64,000 bases of DNA from Halomarina ordinaria. Lineage in GTDB: Archaea > Halobacteriota > Halobacteria > Halobacteriales > Haloarculaceae. Below are positions 42,792 to 52,361 of this stretch, in pieces; the first letter of the stretch is position 1; each line of letters opens with the position of its first letter. The stretch spans positions 1,178,001 through 1,242,000 of the forward strand of contig NZ_JARRAH010000001.1 in the NCBI RefSeq assembly GCF_030553305.1. The letters are read 5' to 3'. The notes beneath the pieces were generated by a model. That model saw nothing but the letters and a program-made list of their open reading frames with translations. It had not been told where the DNA came from and searched no databases. Position numbers and translations under genes: made by a program.

Positions 42792-44822
42792 ATGGCAGGC
42801 GTCTTCGACTTCGCACCCGCGATCGCACTGTTGCCGTTCGTCTCGTTCCTCGTCGCCCTGTTCGGCGGGAAGTACATGCCCAAGCGCGGCGCGCTGGCGG
42901 GCATCGTCGCGACCGCCGGGTCGCTCGCGCTCTCCATCTGGGTCGCGCTGACGGTCGCCGGCGGCGAGACGTACAACGAGGTCATCTACACGTTCGTGGC
43001 GGCCGAGGAGCCGTTCGCGCTGGAGTTCGGCCTCCTGCTCGACCAGCTCTCGGCGCTGATGCTGGTCATCGTCTCGCTCATCGCGTTCCTCGTCCACGTG
43101 TTCAGTCTGGGCTACATGAACGACGAGGGCGAGACGGGACTGCCCCGCTACTACGCCGAACTCGGTCTGTTCACCGCCAGCATGCTCGGGTTCGTCATGT
43201 CCTCGAACCTGCTGATGGCGTTCATGTTCTTCGAGCTGGTCGGTCTCTGCTCGTACCTGCTCATCGGCTTCTGGTTCCGCGACGACGGGCCGCCGTCGGC
43301 GGCGAAGAAGGCGTTCCTCGTCACCCGCTTCGGGGACTACTTCTTCCTCGTCGGCGTCGTCGCCGTCTTCGCCACCTTCGGCACGGCGGCGTTCGCCGGG
43401 AGCGAGTCGTTCCCGGCGCTCGCGGAACAGGCGCTCGCCGGCGGCGCGAGCGACGTGAACACGTTCGGCTTCGAGGCCCAGGCGTGGTTCACGATCATCG
43501 GCCTGCTCGTCCTCGGGGGCGTGATGGGCAAGTCCGCGCAGTTCCCGTTCCACACGTGGCTCCCCGACGCGATGGAGGGCCCGACGCCCGTCTCCGCGCT
43601 CATCCACGCCGCGACGATGGTCGCCGCCGGCGTCTACCTCGTCGCCCGGATGTACGGCTTCTACGCGCTGAGTCCGACCGCGCTCGCGGTCATCGCCTTC
43701 GTCGGCGGCTTCACGGCGCTGTTCGCCGCGACGATGGGCGTCGTCAAGCGTGAGATCAAGCAGGTGCTCGCGTACTCGACCATCTCGCAGTACGGCTACA
43801 TCATGCTCGCGCTGGGCGGGGGCGGCTACGTCGCCGGGGTCTTCCACCTCACCACCCACGCCATCTTCAAGGCGCTGCTGTTCCTCGGCGCGGGGTCGGT
43901 CATCATCGCGATGCACCACAACGAGGACATGTGGGACATGGGCGGGCTGAAAGACCGGATGCCCGTCACCTACTACGCGTTCCTCTCGGGCAGTCTCGCG
44001 CTCGCGGGCATCGTCCCGTTCTCCGGCTTCTGGTCGAAGGACGAGGTGCTCTTCGAGACGCTCGTCCACGGCCTCGGGGGGAGCCCCCTCCTGCTCGCGG
44101 CGTGGGCGATGGGCCTGCTCGCGGTGTTCTTCACCGGGTTCTACACCTTCCGGATGGTCCTGCTGACCTTCCACGGCGAACCCCGGACGGAGACGGCGCG
44201 CAACCCCCACGGCGTGCGCTGGAACGTGAAGGCGCCGCTCGCGGTGCTCGGCGTGCTGGCCGCGGTGGCCGGCGTCATCAACCTCGTGCCCGTGCACACT
44301 CTCACGGGCGGGTTCCCACCGGAGTACCTCCACGACTGGCTGTACTACGGTCCCGAGGGTCTCAACGGGACCTACTACGGCGAACTGCTCGAGCAGTTCG
44401 CCGGCTACGAGTCCGGCTACCCGCTCGGTGAGGTCGGGACGATGCTCGCCTCGGCGGGCGTCTCGCTCGGTCTCGCGCTCGCCGGCGCGGGCCTCGCGGT
44501 GGCGCTCTACCGCGGCCCCTCGCCGGTCGAACACACGGACAGACTCGGCTCTCTCAAGACCGTGCTCTTCAACAACTACTACCAGGACGAGTATCAGGTG
44601 TGGCTCGCAGAGGGGCTGACGACGAACGTCGCCCGGGCCGCCGACAAGTTCGACCAGGGCGTCATCGACGGCGTGGTCAACGGCGTCTCCAGCGTCTCGC
44701 TGTTCTCCGGGAGCCGCGTCCGTCGTCTCCAGACCGGTATCGTCAGCAACTACGCGACGCTGCTCACGCTGGGGCTGGTCGCGCTCATCGTCGGCCTCGG
44801 CCTGCTCGGGGGGTGGTTCTGA
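42792..44822 (+). CDS. nuoL: complex I antiporter-like subunit L
   Basis: The 676-residue protein has about 16 helices, the antiporter motif MGKSAQFPFHTWLPDAMEGPTPVSALIHAATMVAAG and FFELVGLCSYLLIGFW with conserved Glu; the lateral helix region is at the C-terminus. It pumps protons at the tip of the membrane arm. It starts 4 nt after nuoK. Confidence 0.95.
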   Translation: MAGVFDFAPAIALLPFVSFLVALFGGKYMPKRGALAGIVATAGSLALSIWVALTVAGGETYNEVIYTFVAAEEPFALEFGLLLDQLSALMLVIVSLIAFLVHVFSLGYMNDEGETGLPRYYAELGLFTASMLGFVMSSNLLMAFMFFELVGLCSYLLIGFWFRDDGPPSAAKKAFLVTRFGDYFFLVGVVAVFATFGTAAFAGSESFPALAEQALAGGASDVNTFGFEAQAWFTIIGLLVLGGVMGKSAQFPFHTWLPDAMEGPTPVSALIHAATMVAAGVYLVARMYGFYALSPTALAVIAFVGGFTALFAATMGVVKREIKQVLAYSTISQYGYIMLALGGGGYVAGVFHLTTHAIFKALLFLGAGSVIIAMHHNEDMWDMGGLKDRMPVTYYAFLSGSLALAGIVPFSGFWSKDEVLFETLVHGLGGSPLLLAAWAMGLLAVFFTGFYTFRMVLLTFHGEPRTETARNPHGVRWNVKAPLAVLGVLAAVAGVINLVPVHTLTGGFPPEYLHDWLYYGPEGLNGTYYGELLEQFAGYESGYPLGEVGTMLASAGVSLGLALAGAGLAVALYRGPSPVEHTDRLGSLKTVLFNNYYQDEYQVWLAEGLTTNVARAADKFDQGVIDGVVNGVSSVSLFSGSRVRRLQTGIVSNYATLLTLGLVALIVGLGLLGGWF

Positions 44823-46400
44823 GTGCTGATCGAGGTACTCATCGCCGCCTGTCTGGTCGGTGCCGTCGCGTCGTTCCTCGTCCCCGACCGCTTCGCGGGC
44901 CGGGTCGCGCTCGCCATCAGCCTCGTCCCCGTCGCCGTCAGCACCTACATGTACTCGGTGTTCGACGGCTCGGGCAACGCGCTGCTCGGTGGCGACCTCG
45001 CCTTCGAGACGTCGGTCGCGTGGCTCCAGCTCGGGCAGTACGAGCTGAGCTACTACACCGGCCTCGACGGCATCTCGATGCCGCTGGTCGTCCTCTCGAC
45101 CATCCTGACGACGCTCGCCATCCTGAGCGCGTGGACGCCCATCCAGGAGCGCCAGTCCCAGTTCTACGGGCTGATGTTCGTGATGGAGGCGAGTCTCGTC
45201 GGCGTCTTCTCCGCGCTCGACTTCTTCGTCTGGTTCGTCTTCTGGGAGGCCGTCCTCATCCCGATGTACCTGCTCATCGGTGTCTGGGGCGGCCCGCGCC
45301 GGAAGTACGCCGCGATCAAGTTCTTCGTCTACACGAACGTCGCCTCGCTGGTGATGTTCGTCGGCTACTTCACCCTCGTGTTCGCGCTGGGTGACTCCAT
45401 CTCGACGCTCGCGCTGCCCGACGTCGCACAGGCCGTCGACGCGGGGAACCTCGGCTCGGTGTACGGCCTCCCGGCCGAGACGGTCGGGCTAGTGGCGTTC
45501 GTGCTGCTGTTCCTCGGGTTCGCGGTGAAGGTGCCCGTCGTCCCGCTGCACACGTGGCTGCCGGACGCCCACGTCGAGGCGCCCACGCCGGTGTCGGTGA
45601 TGCTGGCGGGCGTCCTCCTGAAGATGGGGACCTACGCCCTGCTGCGGTTCAACTTCACGATGCTGCCGGAGGCGGCGACGACGCTCGCCCCGTACCTCGC
45701 GGCCGTCGCGGTCATCAGCGTCATCTACGGCGCGATGCTCGCGCTCGCCCAGCAGGACCTGAAGCGTATCGTCGCGTACTCGTCGGTGTCCTCGATGGGC
45801 TACGTCATCCTCGGCCTCGTCGCCTACACGGTGTACGGCCTCGGCGGCGCGACGTTCCAGATGATCGCCCACGGCCTCATCTCGGGGCTGCTGTTCCTCT
45901 GCGTCGGCGTCATCTACAACACGACGCACACGCGCATGGTGGGCGACATGAGCGGACTGGCCGACCGGATGCCCGTCACGGTGGGCGCGATGGTCGCCGG
46001 GTCGTTCGCCTACATGGGCCTGCCGCTGATGGCGGGCTTCGCGGCGGAGTTCTTCATCTTCGTCGGGACGTTCAACGCCGGCTTCCCCGGCGCGCCCGTC
46101 TTCACGTCGCTCGCGATGTTCGGCATCGTCGTCGTCGCGGGCTACCTGCTGTTCGCGATGCAGCGCACCCTCTTCGGGGGGTTCTTCTCCGCGACCGACT
46201 ACCCCGTCACCCGCGCGAGTCCCCACGACGTCGTGCCGCTGCTCGTGCTGGTCGTCCTCATCATCGTGCTGGGGACGTACCCCGACCTCGCGTTCGCGAT
46301 GATTCGCGACGCGGTCGGGCCGATGCTCGAACTGGAGGGCGCGACGTACGCTGACGTGGAGACACGTGGCGTGCTCTCCGCGCTCGGAGGTGTCAAATGA
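44823..46400 (+). CDS. nuoM: complex I antiporter-like subunit M
   Basis: The 525-residue protein has about 14 helices with LHTWLPDAHVEAPTPVSVMLAGVLLKMGTY and WEAVLIPMYLLIGVWGG. The start is GTG directly after the nuoL stop. It is the second antiporter-like subunit. It overlaps nuoN by 4 nt. Confidence 0.95.
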   Translation: MLIEVLIAACLVGAVASFLVPDRFAGRVALAISLVPVAVSTYMYSVFDGSGNALLGGDLAFETSVAWLQLGQYELSYYTGLDGISMPLVVLSTILTTLAILSAWTPIQERQSQFYGLMFVMEASLVGVFSALDFFVWFVFWEAVLIPMYLLIGVWGGPRRKYAAIKFFVYTNVASLVMFVGYFTLVFALGDSISTLALPDVAQAVDAGNLGSVYGLPAETVGLVAFVLLFLGFAVKVPVVPLHTWLPDAHVEAPTPVSVMLAGVLLKMGTYALLRFNFTMLPEAATTLAPYLAAVAVISVIYGAMLALAQQDLKRIVAYSSVSSMGYVILGLVAYTVYGLGGATFQMIAHGLISGLLFLCVGVIYNTTHTRMVGDMSGLADRMPVTVGAMVAGSFAYMGLPLMAGFAAEFFIFVGTFNAGFPGAPVFTSLAMFGIVVVAGYLLFAMQRTLFGGFFSATDYPVTRASPHDVVPLLVLVVLIIVLGTYPDLAFAMIRDAVGPMLELEGATYADVETRGVLSALGGVK

Positions 46401-47899
46401 TTCCGTTGCAAACCACCGGTACCGAACTCGCGGGCCTGACCATGCTCGCACCGTCGCTCGTGCTCGGCGTGGCCGCGCTCGTGCTGTTCCTCGTCGACAG
46501 TATCGACCCCGGGCAGGCGAGCCGCGGCGTGCTCTCGGGTATCGCCACCGTCGGCTCGCTCGGCGCGCTGCTGGCGGCCGGCGTCGTCCTGCTGCTGACC
46601 GGCGGCGAGTCGACCGTCCTCTACGGCGGCCAGCTCGTCGTCGACGGGATGAGCCTGTTCTTCACGTTCATCTTCGCGAGCGTGACGGCGCTCGTCAGCC
46701 TCGCCAGCTACGACTACCTGCGCGACGACCCCCACCAGGCGGAGTACTACTCGCTGATGCTACTCGCGGCGACGGGGATGACGCTGATGGCGGCGTCGAA
46801 CTCCTTCGCCACGGTGTTCGTCAGCCTCGAACTCGCCTCGCTGCCCTCCTACGTGCTCGTCGCGTACCTGAAGAGCAACCGGGGGAGCGTCGAGGCGGGC
46901 ATGAAGTACTTCCTCATCGGCGCGCTCTCCTCGGCCGTCTTCGCCTACGGTATCAGCCTCGTCTACGGCGTCACCGGGAGCCTGCTGCTGCCCGAGGTGG
47001 CGGACGCGCTCTCCGGCGGCGTCGACGACGGCCTCGTCGGCGTCCTCGGCGTCGGCGTGGTGATGGTCATCGGCGGGTTCGCGTTCAAGACCGCCTCGGT
47101 GCCCTTCCACTTCTGGGCGCCGGAGGCGTACGAGGGCGCCCCCTCGCCCATCTCGGCGTTCCTCTCGTCGGCCTCGAAGGCCGCCGGGTTCGTCGTCGCC
47201 TTCCGCGTGTTCCTCACCGCGTTCCCCGTCGGCGCCGACATCGGTGTCGACTGGGTGCTCGCGTTCCAGGTGCTCGCGTTCGTGACGATGTTCGTCGGGA
47301 ACTTCGCGGCCGCCACCCAGGAGAACGTCAAGCGCATGATGGCGTACTCCTCCATCGGCCACGCGGGGTACGTCCTCATCGCGCTGGGCGCGCTCACCGG
47401 CGTCGGCGACAACCAGCTCATCCTCGGCGCGGGGATGATTCACCTCGCCGTCTACGGCTTCATGAACACGGGCGCGTTCCTGTTCATCGCGCTCGCCGAG
47501 TACTGGAGCGTCGGTCGCACTTTCGAGGACTACAACGGCCTCGGGAAGCAGGCACCGGTCGCCTGCGCGGCGATGACCGTCTTCCTGTTCAGCCTCGCGG
47601 GCCTCCCCATCGGCGGGGGCTTCCTCTCGAAGTTCTTCCTGCTGTACGCCGCCATCGACGGCGGGGTGCTCCTGCTCGCGGCCGCGCTCATCATCAACAG
47701 CGCGCTGTCGCTCTACTACTACACCCGGGTCGTCCGGGCGATGTGGCTCGAGGAGCGGAGCACGCCGGTCGCCATCGACGGCTACCCGACTGGCCTCTAC
47801 ACGGCCATCGTCGTCGCCGCCGTGGTGACCTTCGCGCTCCTGCCCGGTCTGTTCTTCTTCTCGGACCTCGCGTTCGAGGCGGCCGGCACGTTCGTCTGA
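46397..47899 (+). CDS. nuoN: complex I antiporter-like subunit N
   Basis: The 500-residue protein has about 14 helices with the NuoN segments VFVSLELASLPSYVLVAYLK and VPFHFWAPEAYEGAPSPISAFLSSASKAAGF. It closes the operon: nuoE, nuoF and nuoG (the NADH module) do not follow, and the next gene is separated by 121 nt. Confidence 0.95.
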   Translation: MIPLQTTGTELAGLTMLAPSLVLGVAALVLFLVDSIDPGQASRGVLSGIATVGSLGALLAAGVVLLLTGGESTVLYGGQLVVDGMSLFFTFIFASVTALVSLASYDYLRDDPHQAEYYSLMLLAATGMTLMAASNSFATVFVSLELASLPSYVLVAYLKSNRGSVEAGMKYFLIGALSSAVFAYGISLVYGVTGSLLLPEVADALSGGVDDGLVGVLGVGVVMVIGGFAFKTASVPFHFWAPEAYEGAPSPISAFLSSASKAAGFVVAFRVFLTAFPVGADIGVDWVLAFQVLAFVTMFVGNFAAATQENVKRMMAYSSIGHAGYVLIALGALTGVGDNQLILGAGMIHLAVYGFMNTGAFLFIALAEYWSVGRTFEDYNGLGKQAPVACAAMTVFLFSLAGLPIGGGFLSKFFLLYAAIDGGVLLLAAALIINSALSLYYYTRVVRAMWLEERSTPVAIDGYPTGLYTAIVVAAVVTFALLPGLFFFSDLAFEAAGTFV

Positions 47900-48020
47900 A
47901 CGCCCTCGACACGCCGTCGGTCCGTCCTCGTCGCTCCTCGTTCCCTCGGTCGTCTCGCAGCCGACACGTCGAGCGCCCGCTCGCCGCAGTGCTTTAGCCC
48001 CTCGCACCTGTACCCAACCT

Positions 48021-49523
48021 ATGACTACTCGGCTCGTGCTCGGCTGCAGTTCCTTCGGGCACGTCCTGCTCGACGACCTCGACCGGTACGCGGGCGAGGT
48101 CCTCGTGGTGACCCGCGACGAGCAACGCGTCGAGGCACTGCGCGAGGAGGGCATCCCGGCCGTCGAGGGCGACTGTACGGACCCGACCGTCGTCGCCGAG
48201 GCCGTCGACGAGGAGGACCGCCCGGTCGAGAGCGTCCTCGTCGCCGGCGACGACGCCGAGCGAAACCGGGAGACGGTGGCGGCCGCCCGCGAGGCCTACC
48301 CGGAGGCCGTCGTGCTCGCCTACGTCCCCCCCGAGACGTCGGCGGACCTGGTCGCGGCGCTGGAGGCGGCCGCCGACCGCGTCGTGAACCCCGAGCGCAC
48401 CCTCACCCGGCGCATCCTCGCGCCGACGCGCCGCGACGGCCTCCGGGTGCGCCAGTTGCGTCGCGTCCTGCGGGACGTCGACGGGACGCTCGCCGTCGTG
48501 ATGCACGACAACCCGGACCCGGACGCCATCGCGAGCGCCGTCGCGCTCGCCGACATCGCCGAGACCGCCGGCTGTCCGGCCGAGCCCATCTACTACGGCG
48601 ACATCACCCACCAGGAGAACCTCGCGCTGGTGAACCTCCTCGAGTTCGACCTCGTGAACCTCGACCCGGGCGACGACCTCTCCGAGTACGGCGGGTTCGC
48701 GCTCGTCGACCACTCCCGTCCGGGCGTGAACGACCAGCTCCCCGAGGACACGCCCGTCGACATCGTCATCGACCACCACCCGCCGCGCGAACCGGTCGAG
48801 GCGCGCTTCGTCGACCTCCGCAGCGACGTCGGCGCGACGAGCACGCTCCTCGTCGACTACCTGCGTCGCCTCGGGATGCGACCGTCCGAGGCTGTCGCCA
48901 CCGGCCTGCTCTACGGTATTCGCGTCGACACGAAGGACTTCAGCCGGGAGGTGGTCGCCGACGACTTCGAGGCGGCGGCCTACCTGTTGCCCTACGCCGA
49001 CGAGGCGACCCTCGAACGCGTCGAGTCCCCGAGCGTGAGCGTCGACATCCTCGACACCATCGGACGTGCCATCCGCGAGCGCGAGGTGGAGGGAACGGTT
49101 CTCACGTCCTGCGTCGGTCGCCTCCGGTCGCGCGACGCGCTCGCGCAGGCGGCCGACCGCCTCCTCGACATGGAGGGTGTCTCGACGACGCTCGTCTACG
49201 GGACCAGCGAGGGGACCATCTACGCCTCCGCCCGGACGCGCGGGGCCGACCTCGACGTCGGCGAGACGCTCCGCGAGGCGTTCGGCCAGATCGGCGAGGC
49301 GGGCGGCCACGCGGACATGGCGGGCGCCCAGATACCCCTCGGCCTGCTCGGGAGCGTCGAGGAGGAGGCCGGCGACGAACTCCAGGCGATAATCAAGGAC
49401 GTGGTCAACGACCGGTTCTTCGAGACGCTCCGCTCGCGGCCCGACTGGTCGCTCACCGAGCGCTTCGACGACGGCGTCGAGGGCGTCGAGGGCGTCGCCG
49501 TCGGGCAGGCCGACGACGAGTAG
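48021..49523 (+). CDS. RCK-N (TrkA-N) / DHH-DHHA1 phosphodiesterase
   Basis: The 500-residue protein begins with an RCK/TrkA-N-like Rossmann domain (residues 1-135), then a DHH domain with MHDNPDPDAIASA, VDHSRP and IDHHPP, and DHHA1 with GGHADMAGAQIPL. All metal-binding residues are visible. This build resembles c-di-AMP or nanoRNA phosphodiesterases (NrnA/GdpP-like) more than RecJ. c-di-AMP signalling exists in haloarchaea, so it is a good candidate for a degrading enzyme, perhaps tuned by a nucleotide at the RCK domain. This substrate is inferred. Confidence 0.85.
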   Translation: MTTRLVLGCSSFGHVLLDDLDRYAGEVLVVTRDEQRVEALREEGIPAVEGDCTDPTVVAEAVDEEDRPVESVLVAGDDAERNRETVAAAREAYPEAVVLAYVPPETSADLVAALEAAADRVVNPERTLTRRILAPTRRDGLRVRQLRRVLRDVDGTLAVVMHDNPDPDAIASAVALADIAETAGCPAEPIYYGDITHQENLALVNLLEFDLVNLDPGDDLSEYGGFALVDHSRPGVNDQLPEDTPVDIVIDHHPPREPVEARFVDLRSDVGATSTLLVDYLRRLGMRPSEAVATGLLYGIRVDTKDFSREVVADDFEAAAYLLPYADEATLERVESPSVSVDILDTIGRAIREREVEGTVLTSCVGRLRSRDALAQAADRLLDMEGVSTTLVYGTSEGTIYASARTRGADLDVGETLREAFGQIGEAGGHADMAGAQIPLGLLGSVEEEAGDELQAIIKDVVNDRFFETLRSRPDWSLTERFDDGVEGVEGVAVGQADDE

Positions 49524-49574
49524 GGACCGCACCGACCGGGAGGCTTTTGCTCGGCACTCCCCTCCTCCGTGGTA

Positions 49575-50381
49575 ATGGTCGACGGCGAGGAGCGCAAACT
49601 CCGCGTGAAGGACTACATGACGCGGGACGTGGCGACTGTCGATATCGACGAGACGGTCGCCGACGTGAAGCGACGCATCGCCGAGAACGAAGACCACAGC
49701 GGCTTTCCCGTCTGTGACGGCCGCCGGGTCCACGGGTTCATCAGCGCGCGCGACCTGCTGCTGGCCGACGACGACGAGCCGATGTTCAAGGCGATGAACG
49801 ACGACCTCATCGTCGCTCACCCGGAGATGGGCATCAACGACGCCGCGCGCGTCATCCTCCGGTCGGGCATCCAGAAGCTCCCGGTCGTCGACGACGCGGG
49901 GAACCTCGTCGGCATCATTTCGAACGCGGACGTCGTCCGCAGTCAGATAGAGCGCGCCACCCCCGGGAAGGTGGACAAACTGATGGCGACCCTCCGGAAC
50001 ATCCACGGGGTCGGTATGCGCCAGGAGCGCCGGAAGGTCCCGTTGAGTCGGCTCGTCCCCACGCAGTCGAAGGTGTACACGGACGAACTGGAGGGGCGAC
50101 GCTACGAACTGCAGAACGGCCTCGCCGAACCGCTCGTCGTCATCGACAACGGCGACGACGGCCTGTTGCTCGCCGACGGTCACCACCGCGTGAAGGCGGC
50201 CAGTCGCATCGGCGTCGAGGAGATGGACGCCTACGTCATCATCCTCGACGAGCAGGTCCCCCTCGGGATGGCCGAGACCGCCCGCAAGGGGAACCTCGGG
50301 AGCATCGACGACATCCAGGAGGTCGACTACGCCCACCACCCGCTGGTCGAGACGACGGAGCGGTTCCAGAACTCGGGCTGA
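49575..50381 (+). CDS. CBS-pair protein with a ParB-like C-terminal domain
   Basis: The 268-residue protein has two CBS motifs (residues about 10-130: VKDYMTRDVATVDIDETVADVKRRI and GINDAARVILRSGIQKLPVVDDAGNLVGIIS) that bind adenine nucleotides, then a ParB/sulfiredoxin-like domain (from about residue 160) with LLLADGHHRVKAASRIG, which in other families binds NTPs. The start is ATG 49575. It follows the RCK-DHH gene by 51 nt, so the pair may both respond to adenine nucleotides. Confidence 0.8.
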   Translation: MVDGEERKLRVKDYMTRDVATVDIDETVADVKRRIAENEDHSGFPVCDGRRVHGFISARDLLLADDDEPMFKAMNDDLIVAHPEMGINDAARVILRSGIQKLPVVDDAGNLVGIISNADVVRSQIERATPGKVDKLMATLRNIHGVGMRQERRKVPLSRLVPTQSKVYTDELEGRRYELQNGLAEPLVVIDNGDDGLLLADGHHRVKAASRIGVEEMDAYVIILDEQVPLGMAETARKGNLGSIDDIQEVDYAHHPLVETTERFQNSG

Positions 50382-50462
50382 CGGTCACTCTTCGCACCGG
50401 GGTATTCACCCTCGAGAGGGCGTCAGACGGCCGCGACCGGCGGTTTTTTGCGCGTTCGAGTG

Positions 50463-50476
50463 GTACCACGTGGTAC
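50463..50476. promoter_or_regulatory. 14-bp perfect palindrome before the ABC transporter genes
   Basis: The sequence gtaccacgtggtac is a perfect inverted repeat, ending 16 nt before the ATG at 50493. It also sits within a direct gtggtac repeat. It may be an operator for the ABC transporter operon. Confidence 0.5.
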
Positions 50477-50492
50477 TCGGTATCTCCCCCCA

Positions 50493-51473
50493 ATGAGCGT
50501 CGAGACAGCGCGACGAAACCGGCGGGCGGCCTCCGCAGCGGTCGCCATCGAGGGACTGACCAAGACCTACGGCGAGGTTCGGGCGGTCGACGGCGTCTCG
50601 CTGACGGTCGAGCGCGGCGAGGTGGTCGGCCTGCTCGGCCCGAACGGGGCGGGCAAGACCACGCTCATCAAGTGTGCGCTCGGCCTCCTCGTCCCGACGG
50701 CCGGGGCGATTCGCGTCGGCGAGGTGGACGTCAGGAGCGACACCGCGCGCGCCTACCGCGAGGTGAGCGCGATGCTGGAGGGCGCGCGCAACGTCTACTG
50801 GCGGCTCACCGTCCGCGAGAACGTCCGGTTCTTCGCCGGCCTCCAGGGCATCGACCCCCGGACCCGCCGGGAGACCCACGCCGACCTCATCGCGTCGCTC
50901 GGGCTCGCCGAGCAGGCGGACACGCCCGTCGTCGACCTCTCCCGGGGGATGAAACAGAAGACGGCGCTCGCGTGCACGCTGGCGCGCGAGACGCCGGTGG
51001 TGTTCCTCGACGAACCGACCCTCGGCCTCGACGTGGAGGCCTCGCTCGGCCTGCGCCAGCGCATCCGACGACTGGCCGACGAGGAGGGCCGGACCATCGT
51101 CCTCAGCAGCCACGACATGGACGTCGTCCAGGAGGTCTGTGACCGCGTGGTCGTCCTGAACGACGGCCGCGTCGTCGCCAACGGGAGCGTCGACGACCTG
51201 GTGGGCGCGTTCCGCGCGCGTGCCTACCGCGTCACCGTCTCGGCGGACCTCCCGCTCGCGGCCCGCGAGCGTCTCGAGCGCGCCCACCGCGTCGAGCGCT
51301 GGAGTCGGACCGCGAGCGGCCTCCGCTTCGAGGTGACGCTCGACGACGCGGCGGCGTTCTACGCCCTCGTCGACGACCTGCGCGAGACGGACGTCGACCT
51401 CGTCTCCGTGACGGCCGTCGAACCCGACCTCGAGGACGCCTTCCTACAGTTGACCGACAGGGTGGACCGGTGA
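50493..51473 (+). CDS. ABC transporter ATP-binding protein (ABC-2 exporter type)
   Basis: The 326-residue protein has Walker A GPNGAGKTTL, the signature LSRGMKQKTALA, Walker B VVFLDEPTLGLD and the switch His in LSSHDMD. A C-terminal segment of about 90 residues follows, as in multidrug-type ABC-2 exporters. ATG 50493 is preferred over upstream in-frame 50448, which would run through the palindrome. It overlaps the permease by 4 nt. Confidence 0.9.
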   Translation: MSVETARRNRRAASAAVAIEGLTKTYGEVRAVDGVSLTVERGEVVGLLGPNGAGKTTLIKCALGLLVPTAGAIRVGEVDVRSDTARAYREVSAMLEGARNVYWRLTVRENVRFFAGLQGIDPRTRRETHADLIASLGLAEQADTPVVDLSRGMKQKTALACTLARETPVVFLDEPTLGLDVEASLGLRQRIRRLADEEGRTIVLSSHDMDVVQEVCDRVVVLNDGRVVANGSVDDLVGAFRARAYRVTVSADLPLAARERLERAHRVERWSRTASGLRFEVTLDDAAAFYALVDDLRETDVDLVSVTAVEPDLEDAFLQLTDRVDR

Positions 51474-52255
51474 GCGCGACGGTCGGCGAGACGGCGGTGC
51501 TCGCGCGGACCGTCGCCCGAAAGTCGCTCGTCCTCCGGCGACGCTACGCGTTCAACACGGTGACGAACCTGCTCACCGTCTACGTCTTCTTCGCGCTGGT
51601 GGTGTTCGGGGGGCGGACGCTCGCCCCCGGGGCCGTCGAGGACTCCCTGTCGGGCATCGTCGTCGGGTTCTTCCTCCTGCTGATGGCGAGCGTCGCCTAC
51701 GCCGACCTCTCGTGGGAACTCATCCGCGAGGCCCAGTGGGGGACGCTCGAACAGCTCTACATGTCGCCGCTCGGCTTCGGGCGGGTGGTAGCGGTGAAGA
51801 CGGCGGTGAACCTGCTGGTGAGTTTCGCCTACGGCGTCGTCTTGTTGGCGGCGATGCTCGTGACGACGGACGCGCGGGTGACCGTCGCCCCGATAGCCGT
51901 CCTCGTCCTCGGTGCGCTGACGCTCTGTTCGGCCGTCGGCGTCGGCTTCGCCCTCGGCGGCCTCGCGCTCGTGTTCAAACGCATCGAGAGCGTCTTCCAG
52001 CTCGTCCAGTTCGGCTTCGTCGCGCTCATCGCCCTGCCCGTCGAGTCCGTCCCGCTCGCGAAGCTCCTCCCGCTCGCGGTCGGGAGCCACCTCCTGCGCC
52101 AGACCATGAGCGAGGGGACGGCGCTGTGGGCGCTGCCGGCGGTCGACCTCGCACTCCTCGGACTGACGGCGGTCGGCTACGCGGGCGCCGGCTACTACGT
52201 CTTCCGCCTCGGCGCGCGCCGCGCCCGCCGGAGCGGCCGACTGGGGCAGTACTAG
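51470..52255 (+). CDS. ABC-2 type permease
   Basis: The 261-residue protein has six helices typical of ABC-2 permeases, including LSGIVVGFFLLLMASVAYADLSW and the central LEQLYMSPLGFGRVVAVK loop. GTG 51470 overlaps the ATPase stop. The exported substrate is unknown. Confidence 0.85.
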   Translation: MSATVGETAVLARTVARKSLVLRRRYAFNTVTNLLTVYVFFALVVFGGRTLAPGAVEDSLSGIVVGFFLLLMASVAYADLSWELIREAQWGTLEQLYMSPLGFGRVVAVKTAVNLLVSFAYGVVLLAAMLVTTDARVTVAPIAVLVLGALTLCSAVGVGFALGGLALVFKRIESVFQLVQFGFVALIALPVESVPLAKLLPLAVGSHLLRQTMSEGTALWALPAVDLALLGLTAVGYAGAGYYVFRLGARRARRSGRLGQY

Positions 52256-52330
52256 TACCGTCGTCATCGGGCGACGACACCGCCCCCGATTCACTGGCGA
52301 TTGACACGTCTCTCCCCGGACTCGGACGAA

Positions 52331-52338
52331 CATATATG
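52331..52338 (+). promoter_or_regulatory. TATA box of the MaoC-like gene
   Basis: The sequence catatatg lies about 27 nt before ATG 52362, fitting a leaderless transcript. Confidence 0.6.
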
Positions 52339-52361
52339 GGGGCGGTCGGAGACGACCCGGT

